Shown here one piece after another: positions 39,130 through 48,543 of a stretch of 64,000 bases of DNA. Source of the DNA: Pseudomonas sp. AB6 (lineage in GTDB: Bacteria > Pseudomonadota > Gammaproteobacteria > Pseudomonadales > Pseudomonadaceae); contig NZ_JAVIWJ010000001.1 of assembly GCF_034314105.1 (NCBI RefSeq), positions 1,179,501 to 1,243,500 on the forward strand. The letters are read 5' to 3'. Position 1 is the stretch's first letter. Every line of letters starts with the position of its first letter. The position numbers and the translations under genes are program-made. The notes beneath the pieces were generated by a model. It was not told the origin of the DNA. It saw only the letters and a list, made by a program, of their open reading frames with translations, and did no database searches.

Positions 39130-39473
39130 AAGGTTTTTTGTATGCTCTTTTTATTATTCGAGGGCGGCCTGTTTTTGTTTTTGGCGACCAGTCCCTTTCA
39201 CTGCTTTTTTAATCGATCCCCATTCAGGATCAAGAGCAAACGTATTTTTTTGAGCGCTGATACTGCTTTTATCAATATCGATCCAACCAGTGCTGGAGCT
39301 ACCTGAAGTAGTTTTATTATTCTCTGTCCGGTTGCGGGACCGAAATCCCTGAAAAACCATCCACTCCAAAAAGATCTGTTAGCTGCGTCTCTGTCCGTGT
39401 TGTTTTTGTTATGTCAGAGCCGATACGTATTGTTTTTATTGGGTACTGCTTCGTTTTCTTATTTTTGTTGTAC
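39106..39473 (-). ncRNA. crcY: CrcY/CrcX-like Hfq/Crc-sequestering small RNA
   Basis: About 370 bases on the minus strand, AT-rich against its surroundings and without a convincing gene. Six A-rich motifs of the AAnAAnAA type are present (plus coordinates 39453-39469, 39428-39440, 39398-39410, 39311-39324, 39171-39184, 39146-39159); examples are AACAAAAACAACA and AATAAAAACAATA. CrcZ/CrcY/CrcX RNAs carry repeated motifs of this kind and titrate the Hfq/Crc repressor complex. Length matches the 368 bases of P. putida CrcY, and as I recall that gene lies beside mvaB, as here. The sigma-54-type promoter and CbrB-like site support the call. I cannot decide between the names CrcY and CrcX. Confidence 0.85.
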
Positions 39474-39483
39474 AAGAGACATA

Positions 39484-39499
39484 GCAGGAGCCGTGCCAA
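39484..39499 (-). promoter_or_regulatory. Sigma-54 (-24/-12) promoter of the CrcY-like RNA
   Basis: Minus strand TGGCACGGCTCCTGCT: GG and GC are separated by the required ten bases, close to consensus TGGCACGnnnnTTGCA. Start predicted near 39473. Confidence 0.85.
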
Positions 39500-39580
39500 T
39501 TTTGTAAATACTTAAAAATCAATGGCTTAAATGAATACCGTTTATTCGGCTCTTGAGGTGTGAATAGAATATGTTTCCGT

Positions 39581-39618
39581 GTTACCCGTTTCCGGTAACC
39601 GCTCATCGTTGGGGTAAC
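39581..39618. promoter_or_regulatory. CbrB-type upstream activating sequence
   Basis: GTTACCCGTTTCCGGTAAC (39581-39599) is an inverted pair of GTTAC/GTAAC, with a third GTAAC at 39614-39618. It lies 108-146 bases upstream of the predicted RNA start, a normal distance for a sigma-54 activator. Confidence 0.75.
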
Positions 39619-39620
39619 AC

Positions 39621-40520
39621 TCAGATTGCCAGTCGTGCCTTTGCCACTCTTGAGCCGCTAGGACGCCCTAACACGTCGCATATCCGTTGGCCGGCATCGA
39701 TCAATAGGTCGAGATCCACTCCGGTGTCGATGTCCAAGCCGTTGAGCATGTACAGCACATCCTCGGTGGCGACATTGCCGCTAGCGCCCTTGGCGTAAGG
39801 ACAACCACCCAGCCCGGCGACAGAGCTGTCGAACACTTGAATGCCTTCAAGCAGGCTGGCGTAGATATTGGCCAGCGCCTGTCCATAGGTATCGTGGAAA
39901 TGCCCCGCCAGTTTTCCCCTGGGAATTTTCCCGGCCACGGTATCGAACAGTGTGCGTGTTGCGCTTGGCGTGCCGGTGCCAATGGTGTCGCCCAAGGAAA
40001 TCTCATAGCAGCCCATGGCGAACAGCTCATTGGCAACAGACGCCACTTGTTCCGGGGTTATTTTGCCTTCGTATGGACAACCCAGTACGCACGAAACGTA
40101 ACCACGTACCGGCATGCCATGCAGGCGTGCGGCTTCCATGACCGAAGCAAATCGCTCCAGGCTTTCGCTGATTGAGCAATTGATATTGCGTTGTGAGAAA
40201 GACTCGGACGCGGCGGCGAATATCGCTATCTCAGTCGCGCCTGCAGCCAAAGCGTCTTCGAATCCTCTCAGATTCGGCGCGAGTGCCGCGTAGGCGACGC
40301 CATCCTTGCGCTGGATTTGAGCAAAAACGTCCGCGGAGCCCGCCATCTGCGGCACCCATTTGGGCGAGACAAAACTGCCTACTTCGATGTAACTCAAACC
40401 TGCGGCGCTGAGGTCATCGACCAAACGTACTTTCGCGGCCACGCTGACTGGCTGAGCTTCATTCTGCAAACCGTCACGAGGGCCGACCTCTACAAGGCGT
40501 ACACGTTGAGGCAGGGGCAT
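39621..40520 (-). CDS. liuE: Hydroxymethylglutaryl-CoA lyase
   Basis: A 299-residue TIM-barrel lyase (also called MvaB) that splits HMG-CoA into acetoacetate and acetyl-CoA, the last step of leucine catabolism. Motifs: VRLVEVGPRDGLQNE at the N terminus, GSFVSPKWVPQMA, SLGDTIGTGTPSAT, the metal-binding HFHDTYGQALANIYASL and the catalytic-cysteine loop GLGGCPYAKGASGNVATED. AAGGTGA precedes ATG 40520. It is 26 bases downstream of liuR, so liuR-liuE is an operon separate from liuABCD, with the CrcY-like RNA between them. Confidence 0.95.
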   Translation of the reverse strand: MPLPQRVRLVEVGPRDGLQNEAQPVSVAAKVRLVDDLSAAGLSYIEVGSFVSPKWVPQMAGSADVFAQIQRKDGVAYAALAPNLRGFEDALAAGATEIAIFAAASESFSQRNINCSISESLERFASVMEAARLHGMPVRGYVSCVLGCPYEGKITPEQVASVANELFAMGCYEISLGDTIGTGTPSATRTLFDTVAGKIPRGKLAGHFHDTYGQALANIYASLLEGIQVFDSSVAGLGGCPYAKGASGNVATEDVLYMLNGLDIDTGVDLDLLIDAGQRICDVLGRPSGSRVAKARLAI

Positions 40521-40546
40521 GGCATCACCTTATAAGTATTTGAGAT

Positions 40547-40948
40547 TTACTCAGTAACATTATGATTTTTAATGGAACGCTCCAGCGCAGACAAGCAGCG
40601 CTCTTCGGCGGTATCCAGTTCAAGCTGCATTTGCTGAATGTCGAGCAACTGCTGTTCCAACTGAGTACGGCGTTCACCGATCTTGCCTAGCATGGTGTGC
40701 AGTTGCTTTTGATTGTCCCCGCGAGGATCGTACAACTGGATCAATTCGCGGCATTCGGCTAGAGAAAAGCCAATGCGTTTTCCGCGCAGGATGAGTTTCA
40801 AACTGACTTTGTCGCGGGTCGAGTAAATCCGCTCAAGGCCACGCCGCTCGGGGGCGAGCAGACCTTGTTCTTCGTAGAATCGAATTGCGCGGGTGGTGAT
40901 GTCGAGCTCGCGGGCGAGGTCGGAAATGCTGTAAGTCTGGCTGCTCAT
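40547..40948 (-). CDS. liuR: MerR-family regulator of leucine catabolism
   Basis: A 133-residue MerR protein: N-terminal winged helix SISDLARELDITTRAIRFYEEQGLL, then APERRGLERIYS and the LKLILRGKRIGFSLAECRELIQLYD segment, followed by a long dimerisation coiled coil (KIGERRTQLEQQLLDIQQMQLELD). No cysteine metal-site is present at the C terminus, so it is a metabolite-type MerR. LiuR controls liu genes in several proteobacteria. Both the liuR-liuE and liuA upstream regions carry ACGT palindromes. Confidence 0.92.
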   Translation of the reverse strand: MSSQTYSISDLARELDITTRAIRFYEEQGLLAPERRGLERIYSTRDKVSLKLILRGKRIGFSLAECRELIQLYDPRGDNQKQLHTMLGKIGERRTQLEQQLLDIQQMQLELDTAEERCLSALERSIKNHNVTE

Positions 40949-40985
40949 GGACGCGCTCGGGGTTAACGTGGGGTTAACCTAAAGT

Positions 40986-41009
40986 GTGCTTGACGTATAC
41001 GTCAAGCAC
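40986..41009. promoter_or_regulatory. LiuR operator of liuR-liuE (24-bp perfect palindrome)
   Basis: The palindrome is symmetric about 40997/40998, with half GTGCTTGACGTA. On the minus strand TTGACG (41005-41000) can be the -35 element, with TAGGTT 18 bases on as -10, the long spacing used by MerR regulators. Confidence 0.8.
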
Positions 41010-41114
41010 TGAGCTGCGCAGTCATCTGCCTTACTCAGTAGTAATCGCTAAAACGCGCGCACTTATTGGGTTAGAAACGACATTAACTTGCAGATAAAAA
41101 TTATTATTAATTAA

Positions 41115-42062
41115 TCAGTTAGCAGAAGTATCTAAAGCTTTATCGAGTTTTTTATCGTGCGCCGTCACTTGCTGGCACAGTTCGATCATTTGTTCACGCA
41201 TCCAGCGGTTGGCCGGATCCTGATCGGTGCTTTCGTGCCAATAAAGGTGAGTTTCCACCTGTGGCACGTCGTTGACTGGCAAGTTGAAATAATGAAGTTC
41301 ATGTCGTCGAGCGAAGCGCTCCGGGACCGTCATCACCATGTCAGTCTGTTGTAGCACTTGCGACGCCATCAGATAGTGCTGCGAACGCAACGCGATCTTG
41401 CGTTGAATACCCATTTTGCCCAATGCCAGGTCGACATGGCCCAAGCCACTGCGGCGGCTGGAAATATGGATGTGCGTGAGGGACAGGTAGTCGTCGAGTA
41501 CAAACTTTTCTTTGGTTGCCAGCGGATGGCCTTTGCGCATGGCGCACACATATTTGTCACCCATTAGCTTGACATGACGCACCTGGGGATCGGTATTGAG
41601 CGGTGCGTCTACGGCGAAATCCAACCGTCCAGCAGCGAGTTCTTTAGTGGTTTCCCGGCGCTTGGACAAGAAGCTTTCGATGATCACCGCAGGGGCCAGC
41701 CGACGCAGGCGTTGAAACAGTGCTGGCAAGATCACCGCTTCAGTCAAGTCGGTCATGCTGATGCGATAGGTCTTGTTGGCCTGTAGCGGGTTGAAAATAC
41801 GGCTTTCTTGCACCGACACTCGTAGCAGTGATAACGCATTGCGTACCGGCCCGATAATGTTCTGCGCCATTGGCGTAGGGACCATGCCCTGAGCCGTGCG
41901 CACGAACAACGGGTCGTTGAAGGTCTCGCGCAAACGAGCCAGGGCGTTAGACACCGCAGGCTGAGTGATGCCGACTATTTGCCCTGCGCGAGTCAGATTT
42001 GCTTCGGTATAGATAGCATCAAACACAATAAAGAGGTTTAGGTCGACTTTGCTCAGATTCAT
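41115..42062 (-). CDS. LysR-family transcriptional regulator
   Basis: A 315-residue LysR protein: helix-turn-helix VDLNLFIVFDAIYTEANLTRAG then GITQPAVSNALARLRE and FVRTAQGMVPTPMA, followed by a substrate-binding domain (about 95-300). The N terminus is of the NodD/NahR/LeuO branch. It is divergent from an acyl-CoA dehydrogenase gene, its likely target. The leader holds an A-rich Hfq/Crc-type motif (42078-42091) just before the start codon. The inducer is unknown. Confidence 0.9.
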   Translation of the reverse strand: MNLSKVDLNLFIVFDAIYTEANLTRAGQIVGITQPAVSNALARLRETFNDPLFVRTAQGMVPTPMAQNIIGPVRNALSLLRVSVQESRIFNPLQANKTYRISMTDLTEAVILPALFQRLRRLAPAVIIESFLSKRRETTKELAAGRLDFAVDAPLNTDPQVRHVKLMGDKYVCAMRKGHPLATKEKFVLDDYLSLTHIHISSRRSGLGHVDLALGKMGIQRKIALRSQHYLMASQVLQQTDMVMTVPERFARRHELHYFNLPVNDVPQVETHLYWHESTDQDPANRWMREQMIELCQQVTAHDKKLDKALDTSAN

Positions 42063-42077
42063 TCCATTGTGCTCTCA

Positions 42078-42091
42078 TGTTGTTTTTGTTG
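42078..42091 (-). promoter_or_regulatory. Hfq/Crc-type A-rich motif before the LysR start
   Basis: Minus strand CAACAAAAACAACA, 16-29 bases before the ATG. Its 13-base core AACAAAAACAACA is identical to one motif in the CrcY-like RNA (39398-39410). Confidence 0.65.
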
Positions 42092-42223
42092 TGACTTGCC
42101 TAGCTCGATCATATATCGGTTATGAATGTTTATACACGCTGAGAATAGGTTAGATAAATGCTCCTTGCTGATCTAGCATCGAATTCATGTTTTCACTCAC
42201 CTCATTTCAGAAGGTAGTTGCCC

Positions 42224-43459
<1,236 letters not shown>

Positions 43460-43508
43460 ATAACCCGTTTACGTCCGGTGTAGGACCAATGTGGAGAACC
43501 TGTGGGTG

Positions 43509-43555
43509 CGAAGAAATAACGCGGTGGTCCAGGCACACCGCGTAGCCTTCTTCGA
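43509..43555. terminator. Large hairpin between convergent genes
   Basis: An inner perfect 8-bp stem ACGCGGTG/CACCGCGT (43519-43543) is enclosed by CGAAGAA/TTCTTCG (43509-43515, 43548-43554). No T-tract; it lies in the 135-base gap between the converging dehydrogenase and PstS/OmpA genes. Confidence 0.5.
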
Positions 43556-43594
43556 CAATCACAATTCGCGCCTACAAAACCTTACCCTAGCGCG

Positions 43595-44968
43595 TCAGTA
43601 CACCCACACCTCCACCCTGCGATTCTTGATCCGACCTTCGTCGACATTGTTAGCCGCTACGGGCATTTCATCTCCGAAACCACGGATGTCGCGAAAATTC
43701 ACACCACTCTTGACCAGTTCTCTACGTACGGCCATGGCGCGGAGCTTGGACAATAATGCTGCACGAGTAGGGTCACTCTTTGGGTCGCCAAAACCCACAA
43801 GCGTAACCTCGCCGCTTAGCTTGTCGTGGGCCTTCAAGTAAGCCAGAACCCGCCTCAGATCGCGCTGCGCTTTGTTGTCCAGGAGTGCGCTGCCTTGAGC
43901 GAAACGAAAATTTACTGACAATCGTTGCGCTTTTTTAACGATGGCTTGGTAATCAGCGGGCATTTCGGCGGAGACCTGTACCTTAACGGCCTGCACAGTC
44001 TGAGAAACAAATCCGCTGTTGGCGACGATCGCCTGACCTTTCGTGCTTTGCGCGAACTGCACCAGCGCTTTAGCCCAGGGCTGGTCGCTTAAAGGCGGCA
44101 AGTAGAAGTAAAGCCGCCTCGACAGCGGGTAGTCTTCGGTCGCTATCAGACTGATCGTTGGCAGCATCGGTTTAGAACCGCCGTCGACAATCGCAACTGC
44201 CTGTGACTTTCGTACGTAAGGCAGCCCAATAAAACCGATACCGCCCCGGTCTTGGCTGACCTCATCGGATAATTGCTCGCTGGACTCGAAACGCTTCGCG
44301 TTACGCGCAAGAATTTTACCGTTCTTGACCAATACCAATTCGTTGAACGTATCGAAAGTGCCGGACTGATCATCGCGAGCGTACAGGTGGATTGCACCGC
44401 CCGTTCCCCCCAATTCTTCCCAACTGTGAACCTCGCCCGAAAAAATGCGCGCCAATTGTTCAGTGTTCAACTGATGCAGGGGATTAGCTGGATGCAAAAT
44501 GACGGCTACGCCGTCGATGGCGATAACTTGTTCAGCATTTGAGCTTTTCAGATCGCCCAGCAGTGCCAAATCACTTAGCTCACTTTGTTTAATAGAACGA
44601 GAAGAAGCCGCCAAGTCTGCGGATCCAGTCTTCAGCGCGCTAAAGCCGGTGCTGGAACCGTGGGCTGCAACCTCAATCAACACCCGATGGCCGTCGACTG
44701 TTAGCCCCGTCACCCGCTGTTCATTTTCATGCGTCCCGGGTTCGATATGTACATCATGAATACCTTGCGCCTGATAAAGACCCTCAACCAATGCCGGACC
44801 CAACTTGGCGCCAATGGTGTTTGAGCCTTGAATACGCAAAGCGGCTAGACCATCAGCAGGCAAAGGCAGTGCAGCAAAGACCGGACCGGGCAGGGCAACG
44901 CTCAGCAGACCGAGGAGTATTTTCGTAGCGCGTTTGCGAGATTGACTGGCGAACAGAGCGCACTGCAT
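43595..44968 (-). CDS. PstS-like substrate-binding protein fused to OmpA domain
   Basis: A 457-residue exported protein: signal peptide (about 1-34, ending PVFAAL); a PstS-type binding domain with IQGSNTIGAKLGPALVEG, GSSTGFSALKTGSADLAASS and RDDQSGTFDTFNEL; then a C-terminal OmpA-like peptidoglycan-binding domain with NFRFAQGSALLDNKAQRDL and GRIKNRRVEVWVY. Such fusions could tether an anion-binding domain to the cell wall. No pst transport genes are nearby. ATG 44968 has AAGGTG upstream; GTG 44977 is an alternative. Phosphate binding is inferred only. Confidence 0.85.
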   Translation of the reverse strand: MQCALFASQSRKRATKILLGLLSVALPGPVFAALPLPADGLAALRIQGSNTIGAKLGPALVEGLYQAQGIHDVHIEPGTHENEQRVTGLTVDGHRVLIEVAAHGSSTGFSALKTGSADLAASSRSIKQSELSDLALLGDLKSSNAEQVIAIDGVAVILHPANPLHQLNTEQLARIFSGEVHSWEELGGTGGAIHLYARDDQSGTFDTFNELVLVKNGKILARNAKRFESSEQLSDEVSQDRGGIGFIGLPYVRKSQAVAIVDGGSKPMLPTISLIATEDYPLSRRLYFYLPPLSDQPWAKALVQFAQSTKGQAIVANSGFVSQTVQAVKVQVSAEMPADYQAIVKKAQRLSVNFRFAQGSALLDNKAQRDLRRVLAYLKAHDKLSGEVTLVGFGDPKSDPTRAALLSKLRAMAVRRELVKSGVNFRDIRGFGDEMPVAANNVDEGRIKNRRVEVWVY

Positions 44969-45024
44969 GTGCGGCACCTTATTTAAACAGAAAGTGTCGG
45001 CAGATTAAGTCTGAATGATTGCTA

Positions 45025-45056
45025 AAATATGACAATACGGCTGCATTGTCATATTT
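45025..45056. promoter_or_regulatory. 12-bp perfect inverted repeat upstream of the PstS/OmpA gene
   Basis: AAATATGACAAT, eight-base spacer, ATTGTCATATTT. Each arm carries a TGTCATAT sequence like a Pho-box half-site. It could be an operator, or a terminator for xthA. Confidence 0.45.
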
Positions 45057-45066
45057 CGTTGCCTGT

Positions 45067-45879
45067 TTAATTCAATTCCAGCCAGATGGGAGCGTGGTCT
45101 GACGGTTTCTCCATAGCTCGAAGGTCATAATCAACTCCGGCATTCTTAATTCTTGACCGCAAACCTTGAGAAGTCATGATCAAGTCAATACGCAATCCGC
45201 GTTTAGGCTGGTCTTCAAACCCACGACTGCGGTAGTCGAACCAACTGAAACGGTCAGTTACGTCCGGGTTCAAGTGCCGAAAGCTGTCCACTAGTCCCCA
45301 GTTTTTCAAGCGCATCAACCATTCACGCTCTTCGGGCAAGAAGCTGCACTTGCCGGTTTTCAACCAGCGCTTGACGTTGTCTGGACCGATACCGATGTCG
45401 CTGTCTTCCGGGGAAATATTAATATCACCCATCACTACCACCGGCTGATGATTTTGAAACTGAGTTTCCAACAGCAGCTGTAAATCATTGTAAAAGCGGG
45501 CTTTGGCCGGAAATTTAGTCGGGTGGTCACGACTTTCGCCTTGCGGAAAGTAGCCGTTCATAATGGTCACAGGTTCACCTTTGGCGTCGGCGAACGTACC
45601 CCAGATAAAACGTTTCTGAGCCTCATCATCATCGGAATGGAAACCCTTGTGCAGGGTCAACGGCGCTTGACGCGAGAGCAAAGCGACACCGTAGTGACCT
45701 TTCTGTCCATGGAAGTGCACGTGATAGCCCAACGCCTCAATCTCGGCGTGAGGGAATTGCTCATCAGATACTTTGGTTTCCTGCAAACCGATGACATCTG
45801 GCTGATGTTTTTCAATCAGTGCCGCCAACTGATGAGGCCTCGCGCGCAGGCCGTTAATATTGAATGAAACGATTTTCAT
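45067..45879 (-). CDS. xthA: Exodeoxyribonuclease III
   Basis: A 270-residue AP endonuclease / 3'-5' exonuclease in base-excision repair. Motifs: N-terminal [14 protein letters not shown], metal-binding Glu in [49 protein letters not shown], and the terminal His-Asp in [13 protein letters not shown]. The frame extends to 46182 but family proteins begin at [13 protein letters not shown]; length then matches the usual 268-270. Its ribosome site is weak. It is divergent from the acetyltransferase gene. Confidence 0.96.
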   Translation of the reverse strand: MKIVSFNINGLRARPHQLAALIEKHQPDVIGLQETKVSDEQFPHAEIEALGYHVHFHGQKGHYGVALLSRQAPLTLHKGFHSDDDEAQKRFIWGTFADAKGEPVTIMNGYFPQGESRDHPTKFPAKARFYNDLQLLLETQFQNHQPVVVMGDINISPEDSDIGIGPDNVKRWLKTGKCSFLPEEREWLMRLKNWGLVDSFRHLNPDVTDRFSWFDYRSRGFEDQPKRGLRIDLIMTSQGLRSRIKNAGVDYDLRAMEKPSDHAPIWLELN

Positions 45880-46079
45880 GGGCGGGCAATCCTGACAAAA
45901 CAAAAAAACGATGCTAGCCGACCTATCGGGTCTCGGCCAGCGTGGCGGTTTATCGGATCGACTGCTAGGGTCCGATAATGGAATGAAAATATTGTATGAA
46001 CGGCTATCCAGTGGTTTACCCCAAATCTGTGTATAGAACGCTGCCGTTCCAATTGCGCTGTATCTACGAGGTTTATTAA

Positions 46080-46730
46080 ATGCCTGACACCTTAACGGCT
46101 GTGGCCGAGGTACGTTCGCTAGACAGCGGTTATTCACGCGAAGCGCGTTCACTGCTTTATCACGCCTATCGGCACGAACCAAGCTTTGGCTATCTGTTTG
46201 AATCAGAGCGCCCAGGCTATGAGCACCGAGTTAGGGCTACCGTTCGGGAATTGGTTAAACAGCATTTCTTCCAAGAGTTGCCCGCGCTCGGATTGTTTGT
46301 CGAGGATCGGCTGATCGGCATTGCCCTAATTGCACCTCCGCAACGACGTTTGGGCATCACCGAGAGCTGGGCATGGCGCCTGCGTATGGTGCTTAGTACC
46401 GGTTTTCGTTGCACTCAGCGTTATTTGGCGTATCACCAGGCTGTTTTAGCGTGTTTGCCTTCCGAAGCAGTCCACGTACTACCGTTGCTCGGTATTCACC
46501 CACAATTTCAAGGCCGGCATTTCGGCGAGCAGTTGCTTGAGGCACTGCACCAGTGGTGCGCTGTGGATGAAACGTCTGAAGGGGTCGTCCTCGACACCGG
46601 AAATCCTCGTTATTTAGAGTTCTATAAGCGACAGGGTTATGAGGAAATCGGAGAGATTGCAGTAGGACCGATCCGCGAGCATGTTTTTTTTCACCCTAGC
46701 CCACATACTTTGCTCAATGCTCCGGCGTAA
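46080..46730 (+). CDS. GNAT-family N-acetyltransferase
   Basis: A 216-residue protein with one GNAT domain; the acetyl-CoA motif is [15 protein letters not shown] and the later strand [19 protein letters not shown] is the typical motif B. The substrate is unknown. GAGG eight bases upstream supports ATG 46080. The 68 bases to tamA hold no feature. Confidence 0.88.
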   Translation: MPDTLTAVAEVRSLDSGYSREARSLLYHAYRHEPSFGYLFESERPGYEHRVRATVRELVKQHFFQELPALGLFVEDRLIGIALIAPPQRRLGITESWAWRLRMVLSTGFRCTQRYLAYHQAVLACLPSEAVHVLPLLGIHPQFQGRHFGEQLLEALHQWCAVDETSEGVVLDTGNPRYLEFYKRQGYEEIGEIAVGPIREHVFFHPSPHTLLNAPA

Positions 46731-46797
46731 CAGCTTGAAACTTGTTTGGTCCGGCGCGTTCTAGTGGCTTTCGCAGCTCGTGATAGCATTCGCACCT

Positions 46798-48543
46798 ATG
46801 AAGTTTCACGGAAGATTTACTCGCGGCTTATTTCTGTTATGTACTGTCCAGCTCAGCAGTTTTGCGGCGCTCGCCCAAACGCAATTGGATGTCAGGATCA
46901 AGCCCTCCAATGCCGAACTCAAAGCCAACGTCGAAGGGTATGTGGGCAGCCTCGGCGAGCGCGATATAGAAGCGCTAAGGCGTTTTAGCGTAGGTGCCGA
47001 GGAGCAGGCACTGAAAGCCGCACAAGCCTTGGGTTATTACCAAGCTCACATCGACAGTGAAGTAGAACCCGGGAAAGACAAAGACCTGCGGCTTGTTATC
47101 AACATTGAGTCCGGTGAGCCTGTGCGTTTGCGCACGGTTACGGTACGCGTAGACGGCCCGGCGTCAACGCTTAAAGAGTTTCGCATCCCATCAAGCGACG
47201 TTCTGAAACCCGGCGCAGTGCTCAACCACGGCCATTATGAAGACGCCAAGCGACTGATTCAAAATCAGGCCTCGCGTTATGGGTTTTTCAGTGGGCATTT
47301 CACCCAACAGCGTTTGGCCATCGACCCAAAAGCAGGGATTGCTGATATCGAATTGGTTTTCGACAGCGGGCCACGCTATGACTTGGGTAAGGTTAGCTTC
47401 ACCGGCGATGCACCGTTCGACGACGATTTGATGCAACGGATGGTGCCCTTTAAAGCCGACAGCCCTTATGACTCAGAACTAATCGCCGAACTTAACCAAA
47501 ACCTGCAGTCCAGCGGATACTTTGAAGGCGTGCGCGTCGACGCCGCACCCACGGCCGCGGTGGCCCAAGTGATTCCGGTTTCGGTCCAGTTGGAGACACG
47601 CAAACCCCGCACGGTGGGCTTGGGTATTGGTTACTCCACCGATGTCGGTGTGCGTGGCAAGGCTAATTGGACAAGGCATTGGGTTAACTCCCAAGGTGAC
47701 AGCTACGGTGCCGACATGGAACTGTCTGCGCCCAAGCAAAACGTCGGTCTGTGGTACGACATCCCCCTAGACCCGCCACTGACGGACAAGCTTCGTTTTG
47801 CTGGCGGGTATCAGTATGAGGAGATCGCTGGCAGCGACAGCCTCAGTAAGCTGCTCACAATCGGGCCGGAATGGCACAGTAAATTGCCCAGCGGTTGGGA
47901 GCGGGTGCTTTCATTGAAGTGGCAGCGCGAGGATTACCGTCTGGGCGACGACGCGGGCCTAAGCACGTTACTCATGCCCGGTGTTAGTTATTCATTTTTG
48001 CGCAGCGATAACCGGATTGATCCTCACAATGGCTATCGTCTGCAATTAGATGCTCAAGTTGCTAAAGAAGGGCTCGGGTCCGATACCAACCTGTTTCATG
48101 GCAACGTTTTACTTAAGGGCCTTACCACTGTGTTTCAAAATCATCGCTTTTTAGGCCGTATTCAATTGGGCGGTAATGTCACCAACGGTTATAAGTCGAT
48201 TCCGCCGTCCCTAAGGTTCTTCGCCGGTGGCGATCAAAGCGTGCGGGGTTACGATTATCAGACCCTTTCGCCTACCAACTCCAACGGCGATCGGGTAGGG
48301 GGCCGGTACATGGTGGCAGGCAGCGTTGAGTACCAGTATTCCATTGCTGAAAAGTGGCGAATTGCGACGTTTATCGATCAGGGTAATGCGATCAACTCTT
48401 TGCAACTTCCCAGCTTGAAAACGGGTATTGGCGTTGGCATTCGGTGGGTGTCCCCGGTAGGGCCTTTGCGCCTTGATCTCGCCCACGCTCTGGATGATAA
48501 CGGCGGGATTCGTTTGCACTTTTCCATGGGGCCCGAGCTGTGA
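46798..48543 (+). CDS. tamA: Translocation and assembly module TamA (Omp85)
   Basis: A 581-residue outer-membrane protein: signal peptide (MKFHGRFTRGLFLLCTVQLSSFAALA); three POTRA repeats (about 26-265); and a 16-strand Omp85 barrel with the conserved SVRGYDYQTLSP (VRGY/F motif) and a C-terminal signal ending in RLHFSMGPEL. With TamB it inserts or folds autotransporters and moves phospholipids to the outer membrane. ATG 46798 is chosen by the signal peptide. The stop overlaps the tamB start by four bases (GTGA). Confidence 0.95.
   Translation: MKFHGRFTRGLFLLCTVQLSSFAALAQTQLDVRIKPSNAELKANVEGYVGSLGERDIEALRRFSVGAEEQALKAAQALGYYQAHIDSEVEPGKDKDLRLVINIESGEPVRLRTVTVRVDGPASTLKEFRIPSSDVLKPGAVLNHGHYEDAKRLIQNQASRYGFFSGHFTQQRLAIDPKAGIADIELVFDSGPRYDLGKVSFTGDAPFDDDLMQRMVPFKADSPYDSELIAELNQNLQSSGYFEGVRVDAAPTAAVAQVIPVSVQLETRKPRTVGLGIGYSTDVGVRGKANWTRHWVNSQGDSYGADMELSAPKQNVGLWYDIPLDPPLTDKLRFAGGYQYEEIAGSDSLSKLLTIGPEWHSKLPSGWERVLSLKWQREDYRLGDDAGLSTLLMPGVSYSFLRSDNRIDPHNGYRLQLDAQVAKEGLGSDTNLFHGNVLLKGLTTVFQNHRFLGRIQLGGNVTNGYKSIPPSLRFFAGGDQSVRGYDYQTLSPTNSNGDRVGGRYMVAGSVEYQYSIAEKWRIATFIDQGNAINSLQLPSLKTGIGVGIRWVSPVGPLRLDLAHALDDNGGIRLHFSMGPEL

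Noticed and set aside
39154..39369. Possible 71-residue minus-strand protein in the liuA-liuE gap
   Set aside because: Its sequence is explained by the A-rich RNA motifs; the ATG at 39360 has only a poorly spaced GGAG, and no family pattern is visible. A second overlapping frame (39317-39499) equally lacks support.
45025..45056. Pho box upstream of the PstS-like gene
   Set aside because: The Pho box is a direct repeat with a four-base spacer; here only single half-sites fit, in inverted orientation. Kept only as an unexplained inverted repeat.
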